Source of the DNA: Candidatus Cybelea septentrionalis
GTDB lineage: Bacteria; Vulcanimicrobiota; Vulcanimicrobiia; Vulcanimicrobiales; Vulcanimicrobiaceae
Length of the DNA stretch: 57,087 nt
NCBI GenBank assembly: GCA_003158175.1
Contig: PMHJ01000010.1
Coordinates: 1-57,087, forward strand
Reading direction: 5' to 3'
A program made the position numbers and the translations under genes. Positions 1-7,825 of the stretch are shown here, one piece after another. The notes beneath the pieces are model-generated. The model did no database searches and was not told the origin of the DNA. It worked only from the letters and a program-made list of their open reading frames with translations. Every line of letters begins with the position of its first letter. Position 1 is the stretch's first letter.

Positions 1-14
1 TGACCTGTAGGCGC
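1..14. repeat. IS3 left terminal inverted repeat
   Basis: TGACCTGTAGGCGC at the first base of the window; its exact reverse complement lies at 1189-1202. TG start is typical of IS3 termini. Confidence 0.92.
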
Positions 15-73
15 GGATTCGGACAGACGGAGACTGTGAGTTCTCGGGCGTAAAGCCCGGCTAGGAGACTCAC

Positions 74-367
74 ATGCGAAAGAGCCGATTTACTGAGGGG
101 CAGATCGTGGCGATCTTGCGGGAACTCGAGGCCGGCACGACGGCGACAGAACTCGGGCGCAAGCACGGCATTCACGCGAATACCATCCGCCTCTGGAAAG
201 ACCGCTATGGCGGTCTGGACACTAGCGATCTAGTTCGCCTCAAACAACTCGAGGATGAGACGCGCCGCAAAGACCGGATCATCGCTCGGCTGTCGTTGGA
301 GGTCGACGCCATGAAAGAGCTTGTCGAAAAAAACGGCTGGGGCCCTCGCAGCGGCACGAAGCGGTGA
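74..367 (+). CDS. IS3 transposase OrfA
   Basis: 97-residue OrfA of the IS3 element. The N-terminal half is a helix-turn-helix (residues about 10-50, including RKHGIHANTIRLWKDRYGG) that binds the IS ends; the C-terminal half (about 55-88) looks like the leucine-rich coiled coil for multimerisation. RBS-like AGGAGA lies upstream of the ATG. It overlaps orfB, which is in the -1 frame. The 0-frame codons GAA-AAA-AAC at 326-334 contain the slippery heptamer A-AAA-AAC, so an OrfAB fusion is expected as in other IS3 members. Confidence 0.92.
   Translation: MRKSRFTEGQIVAILRELEAGTTATELGRKHGIHANTIRLWKDRYGGLDTSDLVRLKQLEDETRRKDRIIARLSLEVDAMKELVEKNGWGPRSGTKR
328..334 (+). promoter_or_regulatory. programmed -1 frameshift site in IS3
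   Basis: Heptamer A AAA AAC in register with the OrfA frame. Shifting by -1 here gives an uninterrupted reading frame into orfB, with RHEAVRALEG at the junction, which resembles the joined OrfAB of this family. The site and frame are seen directly; actual frameshifting is inferred from the family. Confidence 0.75.
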
Positions 368-1185
368 GGGCCTTAGAAGGCCGCGGCATCTCGATCGTCC
401 GGGCCTGTCAGCTCGCGGGTTACAATCGGAGCAATCTTTATTACCGCCGCAAGCACGGCGACGATCCTGCGCTCAAGGCTCGCCTACATGAGCTGGCGCA
501 AGAGCGGCCGCGTTGGGGTTGGCGGCGACTCTTTATCATTTTGCGCCGGCGAGAAGGCTACGACGTTGGCGAGACGCGATTTCTGCGCTTGTATCGACAA
601 CTCCAGCTGCAAGTCTGGCCACGCAAAAAGCGCAAGGTAAACTACGTTCGAGGTGCACTGATTACATCTGTGGCGGCTCCCAACGAACGCTGGTCTCTCG
701 ACTTCATGCACGATCGGCTCGCTAACGGCCGCCAGTTCCGCGCGTTAACCGTCAGCGACGATTTCACCAAGGAATGCCTGGCACTCGAGATCGCACATTC
801 CCTGGGCAGTGCCGACGTCATCCGCGTCTTCGAAGCAATCGCATTTGAACGAGGGCTACCGAAGACCATCCGGTTCGACAACGGCTCGGAATTTACGAGC
901 CATAAGATGCTTCGCTGGTCTGCCGAACACCGCGTCGAGCTCCACTTTATCCAACCCGGCAAGCCGACGCAAAACGCAAATGCAGAATCGCTCAACGGTC
1001 GGATCCGCGACGAGTTGCTCAATCTCCACAGTTTCACGAACATCTTCGACGCACGCGACGCCGCGCAGACCTGGCGGCATGATTTCAATGAGAACCGCCC
1101 GCACTCCGCACTCGGCTATCAGACCCCGAAGGAGTTTGTCGAGAGGCTAGAAATCAATACACCTTCACAGTTATCAGCTGCCTGA
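364..1185 (+). CDS. IS3 transposase OrfB (DDE integrase)
   Basis: 273-residue transposase catalytic protein. After an HTH_21-like region (residues 1-60) comes an rve integrase core with the expected acidic triad: Asp in SLDFMHD, Asp in RFDNGSEF, and Glu in NANAESLNGRIRDE. The motif QPGKPTQNANAESLNGR is characteristic of the IS407-type branch. A free-standing GTG start at 364 overlaps the OrfA stop, but production by frameshift as an OrfAB fusion is more likely. No interruptions are visible. Confidence 0.93.
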   Translation: MRALEGRGISIVRACQLAGYNRSNLYYRRKHGDDPALKARLHELAQERPRWGWRRLFIILRRREGYDVGETRFLRLYRQLQLQVWPRKKRKVNYVRGALITSVAAPNERWSLDFMHDRLANGRQFRALTVSDDFTKECLALEIAHSLGSADVIRVFEAIAFERGLPKTIRFDNGSEFTSHKMLRWSAEHRVELHFIQPGKPTQNANAESLNGRIRDELLNLHSFTNIFDARDAAQTWRHDFNENRPHSALGYQTPKEFVERLEINTPSQLSAA

Positions 1186-1188
1186 AAT

Positions 1189-1202
1189 GCGCCTACAGGT
1201 CA
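1189..1202. repeat. IS3 right terminal inverted repeat
   Basis: GCGCCTACAGGTCA, the exact reverse complement of positions 1-14, ending in CA. It lies just behind the orfB stop codon (1185) and marks the junction with the interrupted gene fragment on its right. Confidence 0.92.
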
Positions 1203-1503
1203 CCGATACCCCGTAAGACCAAAGATTTGTCTGCGTTTTCCCATCTGGGGCGAAGTTTTGCTTTTCCCGTTTGAGCAACGGCCCCACGTTGGTGCGATAC
1301 GGGCTCAGCGCCTCGAACCGCTTGCGGATCTGTTTGACCTGCTCCCATGAGAGCGCGCGAACGCCGTCCCGGCCGTCTGCCAACCGATCCGGGCCGCCGT
1401 CGCACGGGACGAGACCGCCATCTTTTGTGGCGACCACGACGAGGCTGTCCGTGTCACAGTACGCCACCTCCCCGCGTAAGCGTGCCACCTCATAGAATCC
1501 AAG
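1203..1503 (-). pseudogene. family-B DNA polymerase-like fragment, cut by the IS
   Basis: An open stretch of about 100 codons on the minus strand. It contains EVAYCDTDSLVVVAT, which matches the YxDTDS metal-binding motif C of family B polymerases, followed by VRALSWEQVKQIRKRFEAL. It has no start: an in-frame TAA sits at 1504-1506. Its C-terminal side runs straight into the right end of the IS3 element at 1202, so the reading frame is finished by IS sequence. Both ends are therefore lost. It probably came from a plasmid- or phage-borne polymerase-like gene, judged from the motif and following residues only. The source gene may continue beyond the IS outside the window. Confidence 0.6.
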
Positions 1504-1561
1504 TTACGGAGTGCGGCGCGGGATTCATGTGCACAAGCACTTCACAAGGTGTGCACGCTCG

Positions 1562-1605
1562 GGAAAAATGGAACCTCTAGATTTTCTAACAGGTTCCATT
1601 TTTCC
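1562..1605 (-). terminator. long hairpin downstream of lipoprotein gene
   Basis: Perfect 15-bp inverted repeat: arms 1562-1576 and 1591-1605 around a 14-base loop. Read on the minus strand it lies just after the stop of the lipoprotein gene ending at 1619, and its second arm ends in a T run. Probable intrinsic terminator, possibly acting in both directions. Confidence 0.65.
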
Positions 1606-1618
1606 TCAAATGAGAAAG

Positions 1619-2323
1619 TCAGTACTCGTATGGGCAATACACTGCGAAGTATACTGGAACATGCGACGGCCATTCTGAATATCTAGGCGTATCGTACCAG
1701 CTTATCGTCACTGTGTTGTCATTAACATAGTTGTCCACGTTGTACAACGCATCCCAGCTAGGAGAGCCAGATCTATCAGTCGTTAATATTGCTAGGCCGC
1801 ATCTTTTGGCTGGAAATCCATTGGCGTCAGTAACGGTTACTGAGAAAACCGGCACGCCGGAGTCTATAAATTCTGCATCCTGCTTACTTTGGTTTATTAC
1901 CGCGACGTAGATGACGGTGTTGCCAGATGAGTAAGGGGAAAAATGAGGAAAATCCATGCCATTATAGTGCTCAATGTCACCATTCCCCACTGCATCGACA
2001 ACATCAAATTGAACCGTGCCACTGAGGCTATTCTTTCCAATAGACCCGGAAACGGTTCTGTAACGATACTCATCTAGCGAATAGTTTGCTCCGCTTGAAT
2101 TTATCTCAATAGCTTGACAAGCGCCTTCGAAAATCCAGTAATACTGGGGTGGGCTGGTCGCACAGGTGTTGACGTCGTTATGCTTCACATGCTGTGATAC
2201 TCGGCTGGTGGGCGCCGGATAAAGGCCCTGGTATGGCGGTGCGCCTCCGCCGCCACCGCAAGCTGCCAACGCCGTTATAGAGATTGTTCCAATTATTATC
2301 GAACGAATCGTTGCTAGTTCCAT
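1619..2323 (-). CDS. hypothetical lipoprotein, AT-rich
   Basis: 234-residue protein I do not recognise. The chosen ATG (2323) has AAAGGA upstream and gives a clean signal peptide with lipobox LAAC at residues about 18-21 followed by a glycine run; a longer frame to 2374 lacks such a start. The mature part has many Tyr, Ser, Asn and paired Cys residues (for example CATSPPQYYWIFEGAC), suggesting a disulphide-stabilised beta-rich exported protein. Its base composition and codon choice are clearly more AT-rich than the purine genes further right, which suggests recent transfer. It stands alone with its own terminator, among mobile-element remains. Confidence 0.62.
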   Translation of the reverse strand: MELATIRSIIIGTISITALAACGGGGGAPPYQGLYPAPTSRVSQHVKHNDVNTCATSPPQYYWIFEGACQAIEINSSGANYSLDEYRYRTVSGSIGKNSLSGTVQFDVVDAVGNGDIEHYNGMDFPHFSPYSSGNTVIYVAVINQSKQDAEFIDSGVPVFSVTVTDANGFPAKRCGLAILTTDRSGSPSWDALYNVDNYVNDNTVTISWYDTPRYSEWPSHVPVYFAVYCPYEY

Positions 2324-2865
2324 AATCTCGTTCCTTTCGGAAAGCGCGGGATAGTCCGACGCTTCGCCGACCAACGTGGGTTAGCACGATTAGCCAGTAA
2401 ACTTATGCTAACTCTTTGGTGCTGGGTGTGCAACCGGCCCGGCCAAGCATTACAGCTTAAACGGGCGCAGTATCAAACGCGCTAACGTATTAACGCACGG
2501 CCTCGCCGTGCCGCAGTCGCATGGGCACATCGCTCAGCGGGTTTGAAAGGCACCGTGCCCATTTCGCCGGTCCGCGGTCCCTTGTCGCTGTGCAGCTGGC
2601 ACCGGCCGAAGCCGCAGACGTGAAATCTCAGTGACGGCCTCGGCTGTTGTTCGTCCCATGGCAAGGCCCCCTCAGGTCGAGCGTTCCGAAGACCTGACTC
2701 GCGATGTTACTGCGGTGAAGGTTGCAAGTCGGCGCTTTCCAGAGCCCCGACGCGCGTGTGTACCACGAATGTCAACCCCCACTTTGGCGGCCAAATTTAT
2801 GTCGATTTCCCGAGCCCTGACGAACACTTGTCACGTCGGAGGAGGAAGCGCGTGGCAGAGGCGAC
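2324..2865. other. gene-free stretch
   Basis: No convincing coding region. Short open frames here have no recognisable domain or RBS. The only notable signal is one copy of the 11-mer GAACACTTGTC at 2822-2832, which recurs in the 99-bp repeats at 2866 and 7727. The stretch is probably eroded mobile-element DNA. Confidence 0.5.
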
Positions 2866-2964
2866 GCGGGTTTAATTCGCACGACCCGTCACCATATCAC
2901 ACCGAACACTTGTCGCGACAGGCGTCCCTGGCGCCGAACACTTGTCGCACCGCGAGCGGAAACG
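2866..2964. repeat. 99-bp element end, copy 1
   Basis: 99 bp that recur at 7727-7825 with equal length and about 87% identity by my alignment. Each copy contains two GAACACTTGTC 11-mers spaced exactly 32 bp apart (here 2904 and 2936). Repeated short boxes of this kind are found at the ends of IS21-type and similar elements, so this is probably a transposon terminus; that is inference. The DNA between this copy and 3073 has replaced the end of the lactonase-like lipoprotein gene to the right. Confidence 0.7.
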
Positions 2965-3072
2965 GAGCATGTTCGAGGACCGCCTGGGCAACACGCTGAT
3001 TTATACCCCAATCCAACCTGACAGTCTTGTTGAGACGCCGCTTCACGAGGGTCGCTCGCCCGTGGCGCGCTA

Positions 3073-3331
3073 AAAACGGCGATCCCTTCACCTGCGTCAA
3101 CGCACCGCTGGCCGCGTTGATGGCGTAGACTGAAACGTCGTGCGAGCCATAGCTAGTCACGTAGACGTAGTGAACGGTGGTCGTAAGTCGGCCTGCGCTT
3201 TGCGTCGTGCTCTTGTGCCCGTGGCTATTGGAAGGCGGTACAGAACCCAGCGTGCCCACAGACGCTCGCGATCCCCCGCATCCGACCAGCAACGCCGTTG
3301 AGGCGGCGATGCCGAGCACATACTGAGCCAA
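3073..3331 (-). pseudogene. truncated lactonase/YncE-like lipoprotein
   Basis: The first 86 or so codons of a lipoprotein: signal peptide with lipobox LVGC (residues 15-18), a low-complexity linker, then the first blade of a seven-bladed lactonase/YVTN propeller (HYVYVTSYGSHDVSVYAIN, then GALTQVKGSPF). A full protein would be 350 or more residues. After SPF the frame continues into unrelated DNA next to the 99-bp element end and stops at 2897, so the gene was truncated by insertion or deletion. Start appears to be TTG at 3331 with a distant GGAGG. Non-functional in all likelihood. Confidence 0.7.
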
Positions 3332-3541
3332 AGTCTTCGTGTGTTAACCTCCATCGCCGGACGGATTAGGTGTAAGAGCGTTCGCTGCACCCACTCGGCC
3401 AGCCTAGCGAGTTGGGCCCCCAGCGAGCTTGCGCAGGGCCTCCCAGTGCCTCGGATGTGGTACTTTCACTCCGGTCCGTATCCGCGAGCAGGCTGCGAGC
3501 GACACACCGCGCATCTACACGCTATTCGCTCGCGCTAATCG

Positions 3542-4102
3542 CTAACTCGCGTCCTTCTTGCACGTGATGGTTACGTTCGTAACCTGCCCCTTCGGATCGG
3601 TCGTGGTATTGGCGTCACTCGTTTCGGTGTCGCTCACCTTGGTGATGATATCGGCGAATGTCCCGCCGTCCAGTCCTTTGCCGCTCCATGACGCGGTGTT
3701 GCCTTGCCAACCCGATGTGGATTCGATTGCATATCCGCCGAGGTTGTCGTAATAAACCGATACCCACTGCTTGATCGTCGGGTCGTACGTCGTGTTCGTC
3801 ATACTGTTCTGTGCAACGGTGCGATACTGGTCGAATGGCGGAGAAGTGGCCGCATCGATCACCCACATACCGTCGTTGCTCATCGTGTAGACGTCGGTCT
3901 CTGAACGTGTCTTGCCGCGCAGCGGCTGCGTGCACGCCCACGAGCCAAGTAGGAAGTTCATCGACGAGAAATCAGGATGCGGCACCGGAACCGGCGTGGG
4001 CGCTGCCGCGGGCGCCATCTGGGCGACCGAGACGACCGGAGCGCTGGACAGTCCAATAGCCAAAAGCGCACACCCCAGCGACGATAAAACGAAATGCTTC
4101 AT
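3542..4102 (-). CDS. secreted DUF1579-like protein
   Basis: 186-residue exported protein. The ATG at 4102 has AAAGGA five bases upstream; the longer frame to 4246 has no RBS. A signal peptide (residues 1-28, ending near VSVAQ) and a proline-rich linker are followed by NFLLGSWACTQPL, typical of small calycin-like beta-barrel domains of the DUF1579 kind. Later segments (YDPTIKQWVSVYYDN, TASWSGK) fit successive barrel strands. Two Cys, in WAC and near the C-terminus (ITCKK), may form a disulphide. Ligand and role are unknown. It stands alone. Confidence 0.65.
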   Translation of the reverse strand: MKHFVLSSLGCALLAIGLSSAPVVSVAQMAPAAAPTPVPVPHPDFSSMNFLLGSWACTQPLRGKTRSETDVYTMSNDGMWVIDAATSPPFDQYRTVAQNSMTNTTYDPTIKQWVSVYYDNLGGYAIESTSGWQGNTASWSGKGLDGGTFADIITKVSDTETSDANTTTDPKGQVTNVTITCKKDAS

Positions 4103-4189
4103 ATAAATCCTTTCACGGAACGATGGCACGAAGCTCCTTCCGGTTGGTAGGACGTCAGGGCGACCGCTTCCTTTCCTTCGATGAAGGAG

Positions 4190-4213
4190 GGCGCCCTGAG
4201 CGCCGCTTTTTTT
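4190..4213 (+). terminator. hairpin plus T7 run
   Basis: GGCGC (4190-4194), five-base loop, GCGCC (4200-4204), then GC and seven T. It looks like a plus-strand intrinsic terminator, but no plus-strand gene ends just before it. It may block antisense transcription into the minus-strand gene at 3542-4102 or mark a lost gene. Confidence 0.45.
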
Positions 4214-4514
4214 GCGACGGTGCAGGCTGCGGCATAGACATCCCATGATTCGCCAATCGCCTCCGACCTAGGCGGGTCTTTCGTCGATCACCAGTTGAAG
4301 CCAGCGCGCCGCAGCTCCTCGCCAACGTAATCGATCGGCGCGCGTAGGGGTGCATTGCGAAGTGCGTGTTCGTAACCGTCCCAAGCAAAGCATGGTCTCG
4401 ATCGAAACGACGCCGCGGGTCGGCATTAGCACAACTATACCGGTAGGTTTACCGTCCATTGACGCAGCATTTGCGCTCGCTGAAGTTAGGTTCGGACTCG
4501 TCGAAGTGGGTTCC

Positions 4515-4796
4515 ATGAAGTCTCCGTGTGGATTCGGGTACAATGGTCCTATGGAATATGACGACCGGGACGCGTATACGGGAAAACTTGCCGAGCGCGG
4601 CCTCGAAATCCACTCCTTTGACGGCAACACACTACGGCTTAACTACAACCCAGCAGCAGGCAGCCGCATTGAGGATGGACACGGCTCTGACGGAAACGAA
4701 CTGGTGCAATACGCGCGGAAGTCGCTGGACGAGTTACCAGGGGCCGGGAACATGTTCCCTGGACTTGAGATCGTGGTGGACTTCGGTTCGCTCTAA
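4515..4796 (+). CDS. small hypothetical protein
   Basis: 93 codons from ATG 4515 (preceded by GAAGTGGG) or 81 from ATG 4551. I do not recognise a family. The product is acidic and soluble-looking, with no signal peptide or membrane segment; phrases such as GLEIHSFDGNTLRLNYNP and GNMFPGLEIVVDFGSL look like a folded alpha/beta protein rather than a shadow frame. It stands alone between a minus-strand gene and the STAS gene. Real gene plausible; start uncertain. Confidence 0.45.
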   Translation: MKSPCGFGYNGPMEYDDRDAYTGKLAERGLEIHSFDGNTLRLNYNPAAGSRIEDGHGSDGNELVQYARKSLDELPGAGNMFPGLEIVVDFGSL

Positions 4797-4963
4797 GTTC
4801 CGCGTCGCTGGTCACTAGACGTGCCTCCTCGGGCCTCCGCCTTGTACCCCTCAAAAACCACGATTCTCTTAGGGGGTACTTCGTGCTACGCTTGCATCCT
4901 CACGAACTACGCTTTGACCGTGGCGGCCAATCCGCACCTTCGCGAGAGAAGGGCCGGCTAGCA

Positions 4964-5257
4964 ATGGACCGCGCACACGACGGTGCTCGCAGCTTACAGC
5001 TCGTGGGCGAGTATGATATCGCTGACAAGGACACCCTAGCCGCGCTGTTTGGGGCCCTAGCTCCGGACGGCGCCGTAGTGATCGACATGACGGCGGTCAC
5101 GTACATCGACTCGACGTTTCTCCACCAGATTGAAGCCTTGCGTTCGCGTCTCAAACAGCAACCCGTCACGCTACTTGGCGTCAACAAACAGGCCCGGAAC
5201 CTCCTCCATATTGTGAACTTCGACCACCTCTTTCAGATTGTCGGAGCGCAGGGGTAA
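4964..5257 (+). CDS. STAS-domain protein (anti-sigma antagonist-like), copy 1
   Basis: 97 residues forming a single STAS domain, the fold of SpoIIAA/RsbV anti-sigma-factor antagonists. Conserved pieces are the N-terminal strand LVGEYDIADKD, the strand AVVIDMTAVTYIDSTFLHQI, in which the Ser of DST aligns with the phosphorylated Ser/Thr of antagonists, and VTLLGVNKQARNLLHIVNF. I chose ATG 4964 (GAGAAGGG upstream) because it begins the domain. No anti-sigma kinase or phosphatase gene lies beside it. A close paralogue with the same DSTFL motif is at 16374-16655. Role in a partner-switching or sensory pathway is inferred. Confidence 0.75.
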   Translation: MDRAHDGARSLQLVGEYDIADKDTLAALFGALAPDGAVVIDMTAVTYIDSTFLHQIEALRSRLKQQPVTLLGVNKQARNLLHIVNFDHLFQIVGAQG

Positions 5258-5305
5258 CCGGCTCTAGCATTGATGCTCTGCGGCGGTTGAGAGGTCGGAG
5301 ATCCC

Positions 5306-5701
5306 TTACGTCGCGTGCAAAGCAATACGCGCAAGCCCCATGCCGGTCATTGCTCCCAACACGCCGAGAATGACCGAGCCGCAGCAGTAAGCTAGGGCGA
5401 TAGTCGGCACACCGTCTGAGAGAAGCGTAACGGTGTCGTAGCTAAAGGTCGAGAACGTTGTAAACCCGCCGAGGACGCCCACCATCGCAAAGGCGCTTAC
5501 ATACTGTGACAAGCCTATGCCCGACTGGGAATATACCGCGATAACACCAATCAGGAAGGAACCCACGATATTAATCCCGGCAGTGTGCCACGGAAAGCCC
5601 GGCCCAATGCGTTCGATACTCAAGATAGCTATCGCATAGCGAAGCATTGAACCCAGAGCCCCACCGATTCCGACAACCGCAAACGCAAACAACGGCTTCA
5701 C
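5306..5701 (-). CDS. crcB: fluoride ion channel CrcB/Fluc
   Basis: 131-residue four-helix membrane protein of the CrcB/Fluc family, which exports fluoride as a dual-topology dimer. Family signatures are present: GGALGSMLRY near the N-terminus, the NIVGSFLIG segment with its conserved Asn, and GGFTTFSTFSYD in helix 3 that lines the fluoride pathway. Length is normal for a single Fluc subunit. Its start overlaps the stop of the upstream DUF190 gene (ATGA, 5698-5701), indicating a two-gene operon. I found no fluoride riboswitch upstream. Confidence 0.92.
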   Translation of the reverse strand: MKPLFAFAVVGIGGALGSMLRYAIAILSIERIGPGFPWHTAGINIVGSFLIGVIAVYSQSGIGLSQYVSAFAMVGVLGGFTTFSTFSYDTVTLLSDGVPTIALAYCCGSVILGVLGAMTGMGLARIALHAT

Positions 5702-6039
5702 TTCGGTTCCCCTGCCTTGTACGCAATAATGTGAACGTTCTCAAGCGTAACAAGCCCCTCACTGACCATCTTGTCGAGAGTCGGGAGGAACGCCTCAACC
5801 TTCTCCTCGGATTCCACAAGCTCTATCATAACTGGCAAATCCGAAGATAAGTCCACAATCCGCGCAGCATGCACGACCGAGTGGGCTCCAAAGCCTAGGA
5901 TGCCTTTGAACACCGTTGCACCGGCTAGACCAGCCCTCCGCATCTCTTCCACGATGGCGACGTGCAGCGGCTGCCCTTTCCAGCGGTCGGACTCACCCAG
6001 GAATATCCGAACAAGTTTTGCGGTGCCTTCACTTTTCAT
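5698..6039 (-). CDS. DUF190 family protein, PII-like
   Basis: 113 residues matching the DUF190 family, small PII-like ferredoxin-fold proteins often encoded with crcB. Typical pieces are LVRIFLGESDRWKGQPLHVAIV at the N-terminus, AGATVFKGILGFGAHS, and the C-terminal VTLENVHIIAY. The motif ESD-W-PL is the family hallmark. It is the first gene of a two-gene operon with crcB (4-bp overlap). Its molecular role is not established; a regulatory or trimeric accessory role in fluoride export is a guess from context. Confidence 0.85.
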   Translation of the reverse strand: MKSEGTAKLVRIFLGESDRWKGQPLHVAIVEEMRRAGLAGATVFKGILGFGAHSVVHAARIVDLSSDLPVMIELVESEEKVEAFLPTLDKMVSEGLVTLENVHIIAYKAGEPK

Positions 6040-6632
6040 ACCTAACAGCTTTCGGGCGTACCGCCGGCGTACCCGTCAGCAAGGATCGGGTACGTTGCAT
6101 TCCTAGACCGTTGCATGAGGTAGTGTCTTTGCATCCACAGCTCGTCACGCCGACTTACCTCGCTGTTTCGTGGGCCGCCATACCGCGGCGATGTGCAGGA
6201 GTGCGGCGGCGCGGGCATGGGGTTAGGGGCAAAAGTGACACCCCCTCGACCCAGGCGCGCCGATCGCCGCCATGCGGAACAAACTTGTAAAATAAGGGTT
6301 TTTAGCATTCGGCTGGCTGGCGCTCAAATCCGAGAGCGACGCGGCCCGCTCGAGCGTCTCGGTGACGCCGTCGGTCGTCTTCTGGCTGAGCTCGCTTAAC
6401 TAAAAACCGGACACGCTGGCGTCCGCCGGCGCGGCTCGCGCCATATGAGCGCGGGCATGACGCGCAGTATGCACGCCTCGGAGCGTGATTCAGCTTGTGC
6501 TGCGTCTGCATCTTCTGCAGCGCCTTGGGTGCGCGGGCGGCGTGACACTCGGTCAGCTCGGGACTTCCCCCCCGTTAAGGCTGCGCCTCCGTAGGCGATT
6601 TAATGTCCAACCGTCACGTTTCTGCTGCGACG
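6040..6632. other. gene-free stretch
   Basis: About 590 bases without a supportable gene. Near 6040-6100, upstream of the DUF190 gene, there are overlapping inverted repeats around GTACCCG/CGGGTAC (6069-6093), possibly an operator or mRNA structure. A plus-strand open frame ending at 6399 finishes with GRLLAELA, but I cannot assign it. High-GC, low-complexity sequence follows to about 6560. Nothing else stands out. Confidence 0.4.
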
Positions 6633-7199
6633 TCAACTTTTAGTTCGATCGAGAAAATCAACCAGCGATGTATCTTTGGGCATCCGAAGGCCATCTTTAA
6701 CGTAGTCCCGCAAGGTCGTTTTATAGCGTTTTGCCGCGACCGCCGCAAGGTATTCGAAATACACGTAGGCGGTCGGAGACGTCCTGCGGCGGATGACTTC
6801 GATCACCGGTGCCAAGACTTCCCAATTCCGCAAGATGACGAACGACCAGCAATCGCAAGCGATACTCTTGTCGATGATGCCGCGCTTTACAAATAGGCCC
6901 ATGTTTTCAAAAAAGTTACCCACCGTGGCGATCGCCTGATAATCGTCCACGAACGGGTTCATCGTAGCCACTTTCCGCGCTTCGCTAATATCTCGCAAAC
7001 GTTCGGGAAGGACGCGCGACACAAAGTTTTGCGCTTCTCGGAATTCCCGAGATTCGAGAGTCTCCCGACACTCTGTGAGCGCGAGAATCTGGTTCCCGCC
7101 TCGCATGTGACGCAGTTGGATGAGCGCGGCGATGGCCGTGGCCGCTATAACGAGGCACGTGAAAACCGAAGCTCCTGCCGTCACCCATTCAGCCGTCAT
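6633..7199 (-). CDS. membrane-anchored DUF4760-like protein
   Basis: 188 residues. One N-terminal membrane helix (residues about 5-28, ending QLRHMRGGN) is followed by a soluble helical domain of about 150 residues. The layout and phrases such as VGNFFENMGLFVKRGIIDKSIACDCW resemble the DUF4760 family of single-span proteins of unknown function. In such proteins the membrane anchor is N-terminal with the domain in the cytoplasm. RBS is weak before ATG 7199. It stands alone in the accessory region, with somewhat lower GC than the core genes. Confidence 0.6.
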   Translation of the reverse strand: MTAEWVTAGASVFTCLVIAATAIAALIQLRHMRGGNQILALTECRETLESREFREAQNFVSRVLPERLRDISEARKVATMNPFVDDYQAIATVGNFFENMGLFVKRGIIDKSIACDCWSFVILRNWEVLAPVIEVIRRRTSPTAYVYFEYLAAVAAKRYKTTLRDYVKDGLRMPKDTSLVDFLDRTKS

Positions 7200-7579
7200 C
7201 TAACTTATTGCCTTTGGCTTTCCACGGTTTGGTAGGACAACGTCATTATCTTGCCCTAGATTCCTTTAGCTGAGACCAAAACCTCGAAATCGGTCACAAG
7301 ACGTCGGCGGCAGGCAAAAACAATGCCGCAAAAACTTTGCGCGGATGGGATCGTCAGTATTGATGCCTACCTATCGAAATCAACCCGCGGAAAGGACAAC
7401 TGTCGTCAGAGACGATGGACCATCGATCGTCGTCGCAAACGGGGTCGCCCATAAGGGTTGAAAGAATGCGCTCTGTTTACCGAGCGGGCCTCGGTTATAG
7501 TAAGATTGGGTGTGACGAGTACCCACTCATACCGCCGAAGATAGGCGGAGAGTTTTCGTAGTTGGAGGTCTCCCCGTTT
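7200..7579. other. gene-free stretch
   Basis: About 380 bases with no convincing gene or structured RNA. It separates the DUF4760-like gene from the IS3 transposase remnant and is probably decayed accessory DNA. Confidence 0.4.
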
Positions 7580-7732
7580 TTACGCCACGACCTCTCCAGA
7601 AATGGCGGCGGTTTGAGTGATGTTCTTCGCTTGGCGGGCGTACTCTTCCGGTGAGAGATTTCCCAGCGAGCTGTGCGGGTGGTTGGCGTTGTAGTCGCGT
7701 CGCCAGGCGAGAATGGCAGCGGCGCTGCGGGT
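7580..7732 (-). pseudogene. IS3 OrfB C-terminal remnant
   Basis: About 50 codons on the minus strand reading AAILAWRRDYNANHPHSSLG then NLSPEEYARQAKN to a TAA at 7580. This is the standard C-terminus of an IS3 OrfB transposase (WRRDYN-N-PHSSLG-L-PEEYA). An in-frame TAA at 7733-7735 closes it upstream, and transposase-like sequence ends at about 7727 where the 99-bp repeat begins, so the rest was removed. It is not derived from the intact IS at 1-1202: the matching region differs (FNENRPHSALG there). Confidence 0.8.
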
Positions 7733-7825
7733 TTAATTTGCACGACCCGTCACCACATAGCACCGAACACTTGTCATGACATGCGTCCTTGGAACGGAAC
7801 ACTTGTCGCACCCCGAACGGAAACG
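7727..7825. repeat. 99-bp element end, copy 2
   Basis: Second copy of the 99-bp repeat at 2866-2964, same orientation and same length, about 87% identical. Its GAACACTTGTC 11-mers lie at 7765 and 7797, again 32 bp apart. On its left it abuts an IS3 transposase remnant; on its right similarity to copy 1 stops soon after GGAAACG. It probably marks the end of a transposable element whose body has been lost. Confidence 0.7.

Larger units (their letters stand above)
1..1202 (+). mobile_element. IS3-family insertion sequence, IS407-like, complete
   Basis: A complete 1202-bp element of the IS3 family. It starts with TG and ends with CA, and its 14-bp outer ends are perfect inverted repeats (1-14 and 1189-1202), with weaker similarity further in. 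It encodes OrfA (helix-turn-helix) and OrfB (DDE integrase) in the usual -1 frame arrangement with a slippery heptamer at 328-334. The left end is the first base of the window, so a target duplication cannot be checked. On the right it enters a family-B-polymerase-like fragment on the minus strand. Both reading frames are intact, so the element may be active. Confidence 0.93.

Noticed and set aside
2482-2664. 60-codon minus-strand frame
   Set aside because: No start context or family; lies in decayed DNA.
4268-4630. 120-codon minus-strand frame
   Set aside because: No domain, no RBS; the opposite strand frame (4515-4796) looks more like protein.
6040-6300. Fluoride riboswitch upstream of DUF190/crcB
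   Set aside because: I looked for the conserved GATGG...GTTCGCC and AACCGC blocks on the minus strand and did not find them; only unrelated GTACCCG repeats are present.
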